This document shows, one piece after another, positions 50,262 through 61,673 of a stretch of 64,000 nucleotides of DNA. The notes below the pieces were generated by a model, which ran no database searches, was not told the origin of the DNA, and saw only the letters and a list, made by a program, of their open reading frames with translations. Position 1 is the stretch's first letter, and each line of letters starts with the position of its first letter. A program made the position numbers and the translations under genes. The DNA comes from Juglans regia (lineage: Eukaryota; Streptophyta; Magnoliopsida; Fagales; Juglandaceae). The stretch is from positions 27,107,370 through 27,171,369 of the forward strand of contig NC_049904.1 of assembly GCF_001411555.2 (NCBI RefSeq), in the 5' to 3' direction.

Positions 50262-50914
50262 CCCAAAAAGCCCAAGTGCCTAGCACCGATGGTTGATCTC
50301 AAGAACAAGTATACCCACTTACGGAATTTGCCAAAGGTTCAAAAGACAGAAATGCAATGCCTAAGGGTCCTATTTATAAGAGTTACAAGTTGGAAACCCC
50401 CAATAGGTCCCTTGGAAAATAAATAATTAAATAAAAATAAATAATAAAAAATAACATAGTTGGCATGGGTCAAGTTGGCCCATGGCATGCATGAGCCCAT
50501 GGATGGGCTAGGTTGGCTGATGGCATGTGGCTGGCAGGGCCCTGGGTTGGTCTGCGCATGTGCAGGCTGGCATGGCCCAGGCAGGTTGCCTGGGCGCTGA
50601 GCTTTGGGCCTGCTGGGGCGCGCGCGCGCTGGGAGTGCACGCGAGCGTGCGTGCACTGGGCATGGGCGATGCGCGCGCGCTAGGCGTGCGCGCAGGACTG
50701 TTGTGCGCTACGCGGGTGAGGCATGCGAGGCGCACGCGCGGCCACGCGTGTTGGGCGTGCGGGCTGCATGCTGAATGGGCTGGTTTGGTCACCAACCCCC
50801 TTGGGCACCCTGGGCATGTCAAGGCATGCCCCTAAGGCTGTTTTGAGGTTGTCTAGCCTTGTCCCCACATGGCTAGTGGCTTGGCCATGGGCCACAAAAC
50901 ATGGGTCTCTACCA

Positions 50915-53900
50915 GGGGAGTCGCTGACGCCACGTCAGCTAAGAAAAAAAGAAAAATAACAAAAGAAAGAAAACGTTCACCTTGCGCCCGAAATAAAACA
51001 CCAAAACAAAGCTCGTTGTCCAGCTTTTAGAGTGGGTTTCGTCTAGCTTTCATGTGGATTTTTGGTTGTTCGTGTTCGTGTTCGTATTCGTGTTCATCTG
51101 GATCTTGCGTGTTCGTGTTAGTTCTTCGTCTTCCTACTTCTAATCTGGTTCATTGATACCCACATTAATCTTGTTCGTCGTGTTTGTCTGGGACTGTGGG
51201 TAGTCATTTTCATGGGTTTTCGTGTGGGTCTCCTCCGTCGGAAGCTTCATCAAGCATTGGTAAGATCATTTATTTTTCCATAGTATAGGTAACAATAGTT
51301 TACATTCAGAAGAAATAGAAATTACCTAAAACAAGCTACAGATGCTCTAGTTCTGAAGTGTGCATATTCAACTTGGTTTAATCATTAGTGCTACTACATG
51401 TGTGATACATAGTGCTATTGTAAGATGGAGGAAGCTTGTGGAGATTATTCCCCCTTTGGACTTTTAGGTAAAATACAATTTGTTGAGATGAAAGCCGAAG
51501 TCTCAAATGCTTCCTTGTTGGTTATGGTGAGGTTACATTTAATGGATTCTAAATGTTGTAAAACAAGACATACCATATATTTCTAGCAAAACTGGACAGC
51601 ATAACATGGAAGCTAAAGCCGAGTTTGTTTTAAAACTAATGCAAACAACCCAGTGAGTAACAACTTGGAGCAGAGGATGATTCAAACTAATGCAAACCAC
51701 CCAATGAGTAACACCTTATTTGCTGCAAGACTAAAGAGCAAATTTCTCATTATATATGTTAATTTTTTCATCCATAGTGATGTTATGCTGTCCGGTTTTG
51801 CTAGAAATTGCTGTGATTTAGAAATTTCTGGAGGATTATCCCTTTAGCTTTATGATTAGACATGGAAGGTGTTTTGTTCTCAAGGCATTTTAATTGCAAC
51901 TTTTGATAAATAAGGGTTTTTGCGTATGGTTTTTGATCCAAAAGGTACAAAACTGGATGCTTTTTGCGTTTCCTGCATGGATAAATAAGGGTTGGTTGCT
52001 TAATTAAAATCTTACACCTAAAGGTCATTAATCTAATGTTTATACCAGAAAGAAGTTAATGAATGATCAGGAACTGGGTGTAGAGCTAATTATATCAAAT
52101 TTAGAAGGATTGAATTGCATGGGATCCTTGAATAGATCTGGGTCAGAGTGTATACTTTTATCAATGTTCACATGCCATCCTTTCTTTATCTCAAAACCTG
52201 CAATAATTCATGCATAATCGATAAGAAGGTGTTTTCATTGAGGCGAAAATTACGACCTAGAAGCTTTTTAAGCAGTTGCTAATTATCTAGCTCGTACTTA
52301 CTAATTATCATTATTATTTTTATGGATTTGATGGATCACACCTGGTGCAATGATATAGTTGAATTTTAATTTCTGCAAATTTTTTTTTTTTTTGTAACTT
52401 TTATGGATGTAGATTTTTTTTTTTTTTTGGGGAGGAGGGGTTGAACACCCAATCATGGACTCAATATATGGCATGATGCCATAATAAGTATGTGCATAAA
52501 AATCGTCTAGATATGACTTCTCATTAAATATTCTTATTTTAACTGCAGGATTATTGTCTCTAGAGGCTGTGCTGCTTAGGACATGTTGAAGCTGCAATGA
52601 AGAGTAGCCACACTTTGAGCAAATGCATTTATGTTTAATTGTATAATGTAATTTAGCTTCATTCCCAAACTGACTAGAATAGAAGTGGGACATGGAGTTA
52701 TTCCCATGTACTGTTAATTAGTCTCTCTTATTATAGATTGTGTCGTTTGGTACTAAGATAAAATGTTAAGAGTCCTGTGGTTTTGTATGGTCAAAACAGA
52801 TAGGTACATTTATTTATGCTGGAGTTAGTCTCCAAGTTTTGTCTCCATTATTTTTTTCTTAAATCAGAACTCCAAGTGGTACTCTTATCCTTTAGTTGGA
52901 ATACAGGTTTTAAGTAATGAAAATGCCATTTTTTGAGTTTTGGTATTTTAGTTGAATGCTTGGTGATTGCAATAGGGATAATTGCAGGACACAAGTCCCA
53001 TTTCAATCTGCAAGTGTGTTTCTATAAAGAAAAATGCTTGGTCCCAATTCAATATGCAGGTGTCTTTTCTATTGTTCATTTTCTCCCACTCCAAACACCA
53101 GCATTTCAAACCAACAGCCACCATTACAAGTCCACTACCAATGTACCTTTATTGATTTGCACTCCCAGTACACCTCCATAATCATAAAAGTTGTAGCTTG
53201 AACTAAACCCAAAAACACACACAGGTACTTGCATTTCCTCAAACAAACTGAAGTTTATATAGATATATATATATATATATATTTAAACTTGCAAATATAG
53301 AAAACTATTAAAAATGCTAACCTTGCCTCAATAGTTTGAATGTCCAATACATGAATTACATTCATTACATGTTAGCTGCTATATAATCTTGGAAATGAGT
53401 GTTACAGGAGTTACATTGCAAACGTATAACTGAGCTAGTTTAGATAATACATTAGTTGATCTTTAGATAATACATTGCAGATCAGCTGCAAACAAACGTC
53501 TTTGTGAGCTCTTGCTATAAATGTCTTCAGAATCAAGTGAAGGTTTAATCTTCTACACTTGTACTCAATGCCAGCTTGCCAAGTTTCTGCTTTTAAGCAT
53601 AAGATACCAATAAGCAAGAACCAAATTATATTAATAAACATCAAGCAGATTATGAAATACAGAACTGAAACATTATATCATGTATTCATGCCTTTTTTTT
53701 TCTTCCAGCAAAAAAATTATCATAATTCTTATTATACATTACATAATAAGAATTGAATTTCAAATTCATCCATTTAAAACATTAATGAATGAGAGTAATT
53801 GCTTTTTCTTTTTCCTTTTTTGATAATTGATTATAAATAATAATAAACAACAACTTCCACCTCAATTTGAAGTATATCCAGGAACTTTTTTCATATATAT

Positions 53901-54540
53901 TTTGATAATAGCACTACACATAAACCCTTGGGTTTTCAGTATCCAAGTCAAAGAGATGCTCTGCAACATATTCACCCAGTTCAACACGCCATGTATAGAA
54001 CAATCTTCAAGAAAAGAACCTCAGATGGTCCCATTTCCATATTCTTATGGCCTTTACTTCATCAAACATCCCAACTTGGCCAAGAAGATCTAAATTGTTT
54101 CTGTTTAATTTGGTGAAATATTAAAATGATAGATCATTAAACTAAGATATTGGCGTAGAAGTTCTAGCAACCTGGCTTGGGTACAAACAAATAATAAACC
54201 CACAAATTTGATATCAACTGGTTAGGGCCTTAGAAACCCATACAATGGGCAAGATATCTAGATCAGATCCTTACTTGTCCCTTTACTCCCACTTGACGAC
54301 CCACATGAAGATCTACTTGAAGACCCACACGAAGATCTGCTTGATATGCATCAACTTTATTCATTCAATACATCATCACAAACAAATAAAGCACTGAAAG
54401 TAAGATAACTAAACTGAAAAAGCATTTGATTTCTTGCATCTTGTAATCAAGCAAAACAGACAATTTAAAGGAAACCAAAAATTAGGGAAGAATATATATT
54501 ATAGCCTAAAAAATATGGTAAAATCAAAATTTAAAGAAAT
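50915..54540. other. Interior of the MULE-like element
   Basis: The start (50919-51265) is GC-richer, with GTTCGTGTTCGTGTTCG repeats and a donor-like 'ttgGTAAGAT' at about 51259, like a leader exon. The rest is AT-rich, with poly-T runs (52381-52428) and a TA tract (53262-53282). I recognise no conserved protein on either strand. Confidence 0.4.
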
Positions 54541-55262
54541 GCTTGCCTTCCCAGGGGCGACCGATTACCAGAGTCCTTGATCACCTTCTTATAGGGTTAA
54601 TGGCGACCACGAAGGAGGGAGGGAGGCTTCCAAGGAAGGCTTTGAGGGAGGGAAATGGAAACGTAGAGAGGGAGGGAGGGTGGAGGCTTCGGCTTCGAGA
54701 GAGGAAATGGAAACGCAGAGAATGAGGGAAATGAAAATTGCTCAAAACGGTACATTTCTTTATTTTGCCACATCAGTTGCGCTTACATGGCGCTTACACC
54801 AGGCGATGACTCTAGAATTTTTCTAATTAATTATACAAAGGAAAAATGTTAATTAGTACTCCACCTACACTTTCTACCGAGTGTTTATATTTTAGTATTG
54901 TGTTTTATAATTTTTTTTGTATTTAATTTTTTAAAAAAATACATTAAGAAAATGCTTTAAAAAAAGCAAAAAAAAAAGTTTAATTGCACAGTCGGTGGCT
55001 GATCTATAGCAGCTAGCTCCCTTACACAAAACCATGATAGTCTGATATCATTTATATGTTTTAACTATAATCTATAGAATAGTGATCTTATATTATTCTG
55101 AGAATAGAACCACAAATCATCACGTCATAATCATACAAATCTGAAAGAGATCTAGTCAAATCCAGTACACAACCTCGAAACGAAGGGAAAGATATTTATC
55201 GGAACAAGCTGCTAGCATTGATGTGTGTGTGCGCGTGTATATATATGTGTGTATGTGTGTAT

Positions 55263-55884
55263 TGTAATATCTATATGATAAGGGTAAGGGTAGGTGGTGT
55301 ATGAGATTCTATATTGTTTGGGAAGGAGAAGTTCTTGCTCTTTATAAGGTTCCAATGGGGTTCAAATTATATCATTGACTAGTCATTTTGGAGTATATGT
55401 CACATAATTTGGGTCTTCTATTGGGGCATTACAAATTGTATTAGAGCTAGACCCAACGAGGACGTCGGAAATTTAAGGGGGATAAATTGTGATACCTCAT
55501 ATGATAAGGCTAAGCATAGGTGGTGTATGAGATTCCATACTATTTGAGAAGAAGAATTTATTACTCTTTATAAGGTTCTAATGGGGCTCCAATTATATAA
55601 TTGACTAGTCATTTTAGAGTATATGACATGTGATTTGAGTCTTCCAATGGGACATTACAAATGGTATCAGAGCCAGGCCCGACGAGAACGTTGGAAATTA
55701 AAAGGGGGAGTTTGTGATACCCCATATGATAAGACTAAGGATAGGTGGTGTATGAGATTCCACATTACTTGAGAATGAGAAATTCTTGCTCTTTATAAGG
55801 TTTCAATAGGGTTCCAATTATATCATTGACTAATTTTTTTTTAATATAGGACATGTGGTTTGAGTCTTCTATTGGGACGTTACA
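55263..55884 (+). mobile_element. TRIM retrotransposon with three LTRs and two internal regions
   Basis: Three LTRs of 171-172 bp lie at 55263-55433, 55488-55659 and 55713-55884. Each begins TGTRATAYC and ends TTACA. Between them are two internal regions of about 53 bp. The second has a perfect initiator-Met primer-binding site (TGGTATCAGAGCC at about 55662) and a polypurine tract (AAAAGGGGGAG) before the next LTR. The first has a degraded primer site (TTGTATTAGAGCT). There is no coding capacity. The flanks TGTAT and TATAT fit a 5-bp duplication in a TA-rich target. Confidence 0.85.
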
Positions 55885-56047
55885 TATATATATACTAACT
55901 GCTTAAAGTAGTCGAGAAATATGCCTTACGCATGTATCAAGGAGATTGTGCTTGTTTGAGATCACTGATCAACATTAGTCAGTCAGGTATTGATAAAGGT
56001 TTGCCTTTCAAAAAAAGAAGGGAAAAAAAAAAGCCAAGAACTACGAA

Positions 56048-56203
56048 AGAACCCAACACCAAAGACACGAGCAGTATTGAGGAGAGTAAAAATGAGAGGC
56101 TGTAATTCCATCTTGGGACCATATTTTATGAATTAACTGAAGTTTTTTGTAATGTTAAAGATGTAAAACATGATGATGTATATCAAAAAAAGAAAAAGAT
56201 GTA
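56048..56203. repeat. 150-bp direct repeat, left copy
   Basis: The segment from GAACCCAACACCAAAGACAC to an A-rich tract followed by GATGT matches 58486-58640 with scattered differences. It contains 'CCATATTTTATGAATTAACT' and 'CATGATGATGTATATC'. The 2.3 kb between the copies is repeat-like and non-coding. Confidence 0.8.
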
Positions 56204-58485
56204 ACGTGTTAGAAATACTAGGTCAAAGAATATAGCGGAAGCGATATTACCTCATCGGAAATATCTTGGATCTATAGTAGTTGTTCCACAGATTCTTCGT
56301 CGTCGTTGTTGTTCATCTGTAATCCTCCCATATTTCACATATACCAGATTCTTCATCGTTGTTGTTGTTCTACAAATTCTTCGTCGTCATTGATGGTGGA
56401 GTGTGCTACGTGGTAATATACAAGAGTAATGCTCACATATTTCACAGCCTAGATGTCGAGACTAGAGAGAATTCTTTGAGAGAGAGATCGTTTGTGATGC
56501 AAGTGTGTCATCCAAAGGGAAGAGGGGCTATTCTGAGCATATCCCCTGGCTAGCCATTAAGGGCCAGCCATGAGAACTATGGGTGTCCCTATCTTACATC
56601 TCCTACTTGAACATAGTGGGCAAGACCCCAGGTCTACATCTCTCAATATGTTCTCGATCTTGTTCATACTGGCAAATAGACTATGCGAGTATCAAGCATT
56701 GCTATAAAACAAAAATGGGAGCGCTATACCAAATCTCTCTAAGAGAAGACCGGCATAACAACATCCCTAAAAGTGTCTTGTTATGCCCCGACTCATTTGG
56801 TCACATCAGACTAAGCATCTCTAATCCCTCTCGAGTCCAAATGACTTAAAGTAATGCTCAATCTCCATAAAACATAATGTACTCACAACTATGTCGCAAC
56901 TTTCAAGAAGTAACATAACTTACCGGCAGTGAATACACACCAATATCGATATGTTACCAAATAGTCTTTCATTTGCACTCATGTCATTTAGTTTCAGTCC
57001 AGTCATTTTTCCAACAATGTCTCTTTAGACCGTATTATTTAGGGCTGCAAATGGTCCGGTCTGGTTCGGTCCGGCAATGGACCAAATATGGTCCATCGTT
57101 TTTCCGGACGAACCGGACCGAACATCCAAAGGGACCAGACCGGACCGATAGCTATCGGTCCGATCCGGTTGGTCCGACCTATTTTTTTTTTAAATAATTA
57201 ATAAAAAAATTATTTAAAATACTAAATTAAATCAAGTGACTTATTAATGTGAATTATGTAACAAATTCAATAAAAAAATATTTTATATGGTCAATCATAA
57301 TAAATTAGATGAAAATTATATTATTAATTTATATAATTACTATATAATTAACTAATTGATATTATATATTTATTAATTCATAGAATATTAACAAGTGTTA
57401 ATAGCATATTTAAAATTTTATATTGTTAATAGTGATAGGTTAGATGAAGATATGTATAAAATATTGTTAATTTATAAAATATTAACAAGTATTAATAATA
57501 TATTTAAAAATTTATATTGTTAATTGTACAATTATTATATATATAAAATATTTATTTTATTTTATTTTTCATTAGGTCCGGTCCGGTCTGAAAAAACCCT
57601 GGATCGTGGACCGGACCGAATGTTTTCGATCCTTTAAAATGTGGACCGGACTAAACCGGTCTAAGTCTCGGTCCGGACCGAAACGGTTGGTCCGTTCGGT
57701 CCGACCGGACCGTTTATCACCCCTAGTATTATTCATGGTCATAAATAACATACCATAGTAGCAAACACTAAAACATCAACCTCGTAACATAGTCAAAAGT
57801 CTTCTAAGGATATAAATAAATTAAGGTCATCAATTATGACATATAGGACTCACACAGTGAGAAAGCAGGGATTCATTCACTCGCATCTACTGTTTGTCGC
57901 AAAAGTGCATGTAGTATGAAATACATGTTACGGTGGAGTTCTCTTTCCAAAGAAAAATAGTATATCTAATCTCAATACACCGTACATGTCTCAGTGCCTA
58001 ACACAAGTCCCTCCATTTGCTTGCTATCCAAAGTGTCAAAAAGGATCTCGCATCTGACTAAACCACAGGCTACATGGATTGTGGGTAACCATGCACAGTC
58101 CTTCTAAGTATGATGGACCTCATCTTAGCTCTCACTAAGGCGACGTATCTTTTGTGTCTTACAACTTATCCCTCCCTAGACAAATACCGAGTGCCACATT
58201 GTCTCATCTTTGCTCGCTACCCCTTCATAGCGCCAAAGGCGATCACTCGTATGAGTGAGTATATCTAAGCCTATCAATATACATTTTTCACCATAATTCC
58301 TAAATTTATAGTGAATGTGTGTGCTTACCAAAAATGTTTCCAATCACACCACATGATCATAAAACACATCAGTATCATATGCACAACGAGCAATACCATG
58401 AGGTAGAGAGAAATCACATAGTCAACTACAAATTATTAAACCACAACTCTCAAGTGATATTTAATGACTATTTCTCTCAATGTGA
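56204..58485. other. Repeat-like, non-coding region between the 150-bp direct repeats
   Basis: The sequence has TCTTCGTCGT repeats (56295-56390) and a hAT-type element (57040-57725). The style is that of untranslated retroelement sequence, but I could not find LTR ends or a coding domain. Confidence 0.4.
57040..57725. mobile_element. 686-bp non-autonomous hAT-type element
   Basis: The 8-bp duplication GTATTATT flanks it (57032-57039 and 57726-57733). The left end TAGGGCTGCAAATGGTCCGG and the right end (read inverted) TAGGGGTGATAAACGGTCCGG-like form hAT-type terminal repeats. Both subterminal regions are packed with CGGTCCGG and CCGGACCG units in both orientations. The middle (57190-57570) is AT-rich and non-coding. 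Confidence 0.88.
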
Positions 58486-58640
58486 GAACCCAACACCAAA
58501 GACACAAGCTGTATTAAGGAGAGTAATGAGAGGCTATAATTTCATCTTGAGACCATATTTTATGAATTAACTGAAGCTTTTTGTAATATTAAAGATGTAA
58601 GACATGATGATGTATATCAAAAAAAAAAAAAAAAAAGATG
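58486..58640. repeat. 150-bp direct repeat, right copy, with longer poly-A
   Basis: This is the partner of 56048-56203. Here the sequence after TGTATATC is an uninterrupted run of about 18 A, where the left copy has A7-G-A5. Confidence 0.8.
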
Positions 58641-58660
58641 TTGGACATGCATGTAATGTT

Positions 58661-58796
58661 ATAAGAAAATTGTTTATTTGTGACTAGTTATTTATTGTTA
58701 AATTTTTTTTTTCTGCCAACATAAGTTTATTTTAAATAAACATTCTCATACTAAATAACTCGTCATAAATACTTATTTTTCTTATACGTATGGCTA
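58661..58796. mobile_element. Degenerate CACTA-type MITE
   Basis: Inverted arms of about 33 bp begin ATAAGAAAA on both sides and contain GTGACTAGTTATTT against ATGACGAGTTATTT. The left arm resembles the MITE at 16484 (AAGAAAACTGTTTATTTGTG). The CACTAC tip has decayed. Confidence 0.6.
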
Positions 58797-58811
58797 ACAT
58801 TAACTTGGGCA

Positions 58812-58847
<36 letters not shown>

Positions 58848-59134
58848 TAGTAGAGAGCAACGTGCTAAGCACGTTTGTCTAGTTTAATAAAATTATTAAT
58901 TTTAAAAAATAATATAATTTTTTTAAAAATAATATATAGATTTCAATCAATAAACAATTTCAATTTTAATAAACAATCAATAAACAATTTCATTAATTTA
59001 TAATCAATACAAGCAATCAAATTACCTATACTTTAAATAAATAAAAAAAACGAATGTAACAAAATAACAAATCAAATAAAAAAATACTAAGAAAAGAAAA
59101 TCTATAAAAGAATATATCAATGAGAATTCTAAAA

Positions 59135-59425
59135 TTACTATAATATTTATCATTATTATATATAAATAAAAAATAAAATTATTATAATATATAAATAAAA
59201 AATAACATTACTATAATATTTATCATTATTATATATATATGAATAAAATCATTATAATATTTATCACAATTATATATAAATTAAAAATAAAATTATTATA
59301 ATATTTATCATTATTATATAAAAAAATAAAATAAAATCATTACAATATTTATTAATATTAAAAAATCACTATAATAAAATTACTATAATATTTATTATTA
59401 AAAATAACATCACTATAATATTTAT
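59135..59425. repeat. AT-rich degenerate tandem array in the Helitron
   Basis: About six units share 'TATAATATTTATCATTATTATATA' in pieces, followed by AAATAAAAT-type spacers, with a period of roughly 50-60 bp. Composition is almost pure A/T. Confidence 0.7.
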
Positions 59426-60828
59426 GAGATTCACATATTTTTTAACTATTTATCTAAAAATCAATAACTTAACATACTTCACATATCTAAATAATTTAAA
59501 ATACTTTTAATAGAATCTATAAACTTATTCTAATCTCTATTCGAAACTATTAGTAACCATTCTTAACCCTTCTTATATATTTTCACGATCTAAACGTAAC
59601 TCTCTCCTTAAGTGTTTGATAAGCGTGGTCTTGAAAAAAAAAAGGAAAGAAAAAAAATTAAGTTAACAGTGTTGTTCTGTCCAGCAGATATATCATTCCC
59701 AAGAAAAATATCTACTACGTAAAGCTGCCGTGCAGAAAGATGACGTACGGTTTCAATAAGAGCATACAAAAAAATGATCAAGATCGGATCTTACTGTATC
59801 TTGAAGACCAAGACCAGTTGGTCTACACCTCGATAATCATTTTTATTTGTCTGTACTCCGTACTCCAGCTTAAATCCTAGTGGCTAGTGCCATCAATATC
59901 TTATGTCGTCAATTTCAAAATCCCAGCCAATTTTATGATGAGATTTTATTAAGGTGATACTATATTAGTATTCTTTGTTAATGGTCATGGTCAGAAATTA
60001 TATATAGAATTATATAGGAGAAAGACCATGATGGCCTGCACCTTGCTTGCCGGAGATCAATATCATCATTTATTATTACTTGTAGAATTAAAATCAGTTG
60101 TATCAGGCTAAGTGATATTTATCATCAGTTGTGTCAGGCTAAGTGATTGATAAAGGACACTTTGTATGCTCGACCGCCTCTTAATGTGAGTAGGTAGTAG
60201 CTGGCTAGAATTTTGGGCCAGTTTCCTATTAATTGAGATAAGTTTTTTTTTCCCTTTTTTTTAGTAACAAAAAAAATCAAATTATAAATAAATAATAAAT
60301 GTCATTAAAAAAAATATATGCTGGACCTTTCTTATGCTCATTGGGTTGAGTATGAATCTGGGGAAAAAATTTTTTTTTTTTTTAAAAGAACAATTATGAA
60401 GAACTGAATGATATTAGGAAAAACAATTATGAAGAACAATTATAGAGCAATATTAGGAAAAAATAATAATAAGAACTGAATGATATTAAAGAGAAGCAAT
60501 TAAGAAAAGAAACGACGACAAATATAGTTTCTTAAATATTGAAGCTAGCTAGCACAATTAAAGCGGGCACTATTTCATGATTTTAATGGAGATGGAAGAT
60601 GAAATCATAAAATCTCTGCTCAATTAAGGCTATATATACTGCCGACAATTCAAAAACCAGATCGTCTCTGGTTCTCTCTCCCTCTTCAACCGTGGCTCTC
60701 TCTCTCTCTCTGGTTCTCCATGGCACCGAACACAACCTCTAAGCTTTGCAGTTGCCATCGATCGAGGGCCACTCGTCCACGAGGTGCGGTGCCTGTCCGT
60801 AGCTCCTCCATGAGTCAAATCACTGCTA

Positions 60829-61220
60829 AGGATAGTCCTGCCCAGCCACCTAAAAGTGACGCAGCGTCGTGCTCCCCAGCCCAGATCTGCCGTTGTGATC
60901 AGCAAGAGCACCGAAGTCGTCTGAAAACCCCTTGCCTAATCCCTCTCTCCTCGATCTCCTTCCTCAACATGCAAATAAAAGATAAAATAACCAAAATCAG
61001 ATCTTGGATCATCTTCAACAACATAGATATTTTTTCATAAAAAAAAAGTTACAACTCTGGATAGAGAGAGGGGAAAAGGGAAGACGCCCAGGGTAGTCCA
61101 GCCCAGCCACTTGAAAGCCATGCATCGTCGTGCTCCCCTGCTCAGATCCGCCGCTGTGATCTATTTTTTCATAAATCTGTAAATCACACAACTATAAAAA
61201 AAGAACTCCGGATAGAGAGA
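60829..61220. repeat. Imperfect internal duplication in the Helitron
   Basis: The segment containing 'AGTCCTGCCCAGCCACCT' and 'GCGTCGTGCTCCCC' (60834-60905) recurs at 61093-61165 as 'AGTCCAGCCCAGCCACTT' and 'TCGTCGTGCTCCCC'. A following segment with 'GGATAGAGAGAGGGGAA' recurs at about 61057 and 61210. The block could derive from a captured gene, but no conserved protein is recognised. Confidence 0.7.
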
Positions 61221-61673
61221 GGGGAAGAGGAAAAAAAATGAGGAATGATAAGATAACAAAAATTCATCTACAATCTTCAAACCAGTTCGACGGTATGAAA
61301 AAAAAAAAAAAAAAACTCAATGATGCAGAATACAAACTTGAAAAGAGAAGTTGCAAAGAAGAGAGATAGAGAGAAGAAGGTCACTTCGGTAAGAGAGAGA
61401 GATGGTAGCGTCCTGGAGTACAAACTTGGGCTTGCTTGGCTAGAGAATGGCCCAGACAATGAGTGCAGTCACCAGGATGATGAGGTTGAAGATGAGGGTG
61501 CCTGCACCTCAATAGAACAAGAAGCGCTCTGAACATTAAAGAAGTTGTCGGAAATTTTCACTTTATCTGGACGAACTTTCGTCCTTTAACGCGGATTTAA
61601 CGAAAAAGCAGATTTAACGGAAAATAAGAATTTCCGTTTCACAACCGTTTGATAGCCACTTATATAATAGAGA

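Larger units (their letters stand above)
48803..50914. mobile_element. 2.1-kb LTR-like insertion splitting the MULE-like left terminus
   Basis: It begins TGTTAGGGACCCCGG and ends GGGTCTCTACCA, so the ends are TG..CA and inverted (TGTTAGGGAC against TGGTAGAGAC). GGGG flanks both sides (48799-48802 and 50915-50918). The body has no credible gene. It includes a 75-bp tandem repeat (49567-49785), four TTCACGAATTGCA units and a GC-rich tract (50500-50780). It is most simply a solo LTR of unknown family. Confidence 0.55.
48763..54823. mobile_element. MULE-like element with long terminal inverted repeats, containing a nested insertion
   Basis: A 9-bp repeat TAATTAATT flanks it (48754-48762 and 54824-54832). 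The left end TAATTCTTCTATGTACAGTC and the right end (read inverted) GAAAAATTCTAGAGTCATCG share TTCTA and, after the nested insertion is discounted, CGCTGACG-like and CTGATGTGGCA-like blocks. The GAGAAATTCTA-type terminus resembles the 141-bp MITE at 6466 and the terminus at 63133. About 3.9 kb belong to the element itself. No transposase is recognised. The duplication is AT-rich, so chance is possible. Confidence 0.5.
58847..61673 (-). mobile_element. Non-autonomous Helitron
   Basis: Read on the minus strand, it starts TCTCTATTATATAAGTGGC at 61673, after an A. It ends with a hairpin (AACGTGC-TTA-GCACGTT), then GCTCTCTACTAG at 58847, followed by T. A 5' TC, a 3' CTAG, a hairpin about 10 bp before the end and insertion between A and T are the classic Helitron signs. 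No Rep/helicase coding is seen. The interior has an AT-rich degenerate tandem array (59135-59425) and a GC-richer duplicated block (60830-61160). Confidence 0.85.

Noticed and set aside
53960..54090. Minus-strand stretch LDLLGQVGMFDEVKAI, reminiscent of a pentatricopeptide repeat.
   Set aside because: Only about 16 residues fit, the frame closes soon after and no neighbouring repeat is seen. Chance is likely.
55660..55680. tRNA-like TGGTATCAGAGCC considered as part of a tRNA gene.
   Set aside because: It is the primer-binding site next to an LTR end. No tRNA cloverleaf surrounds it.
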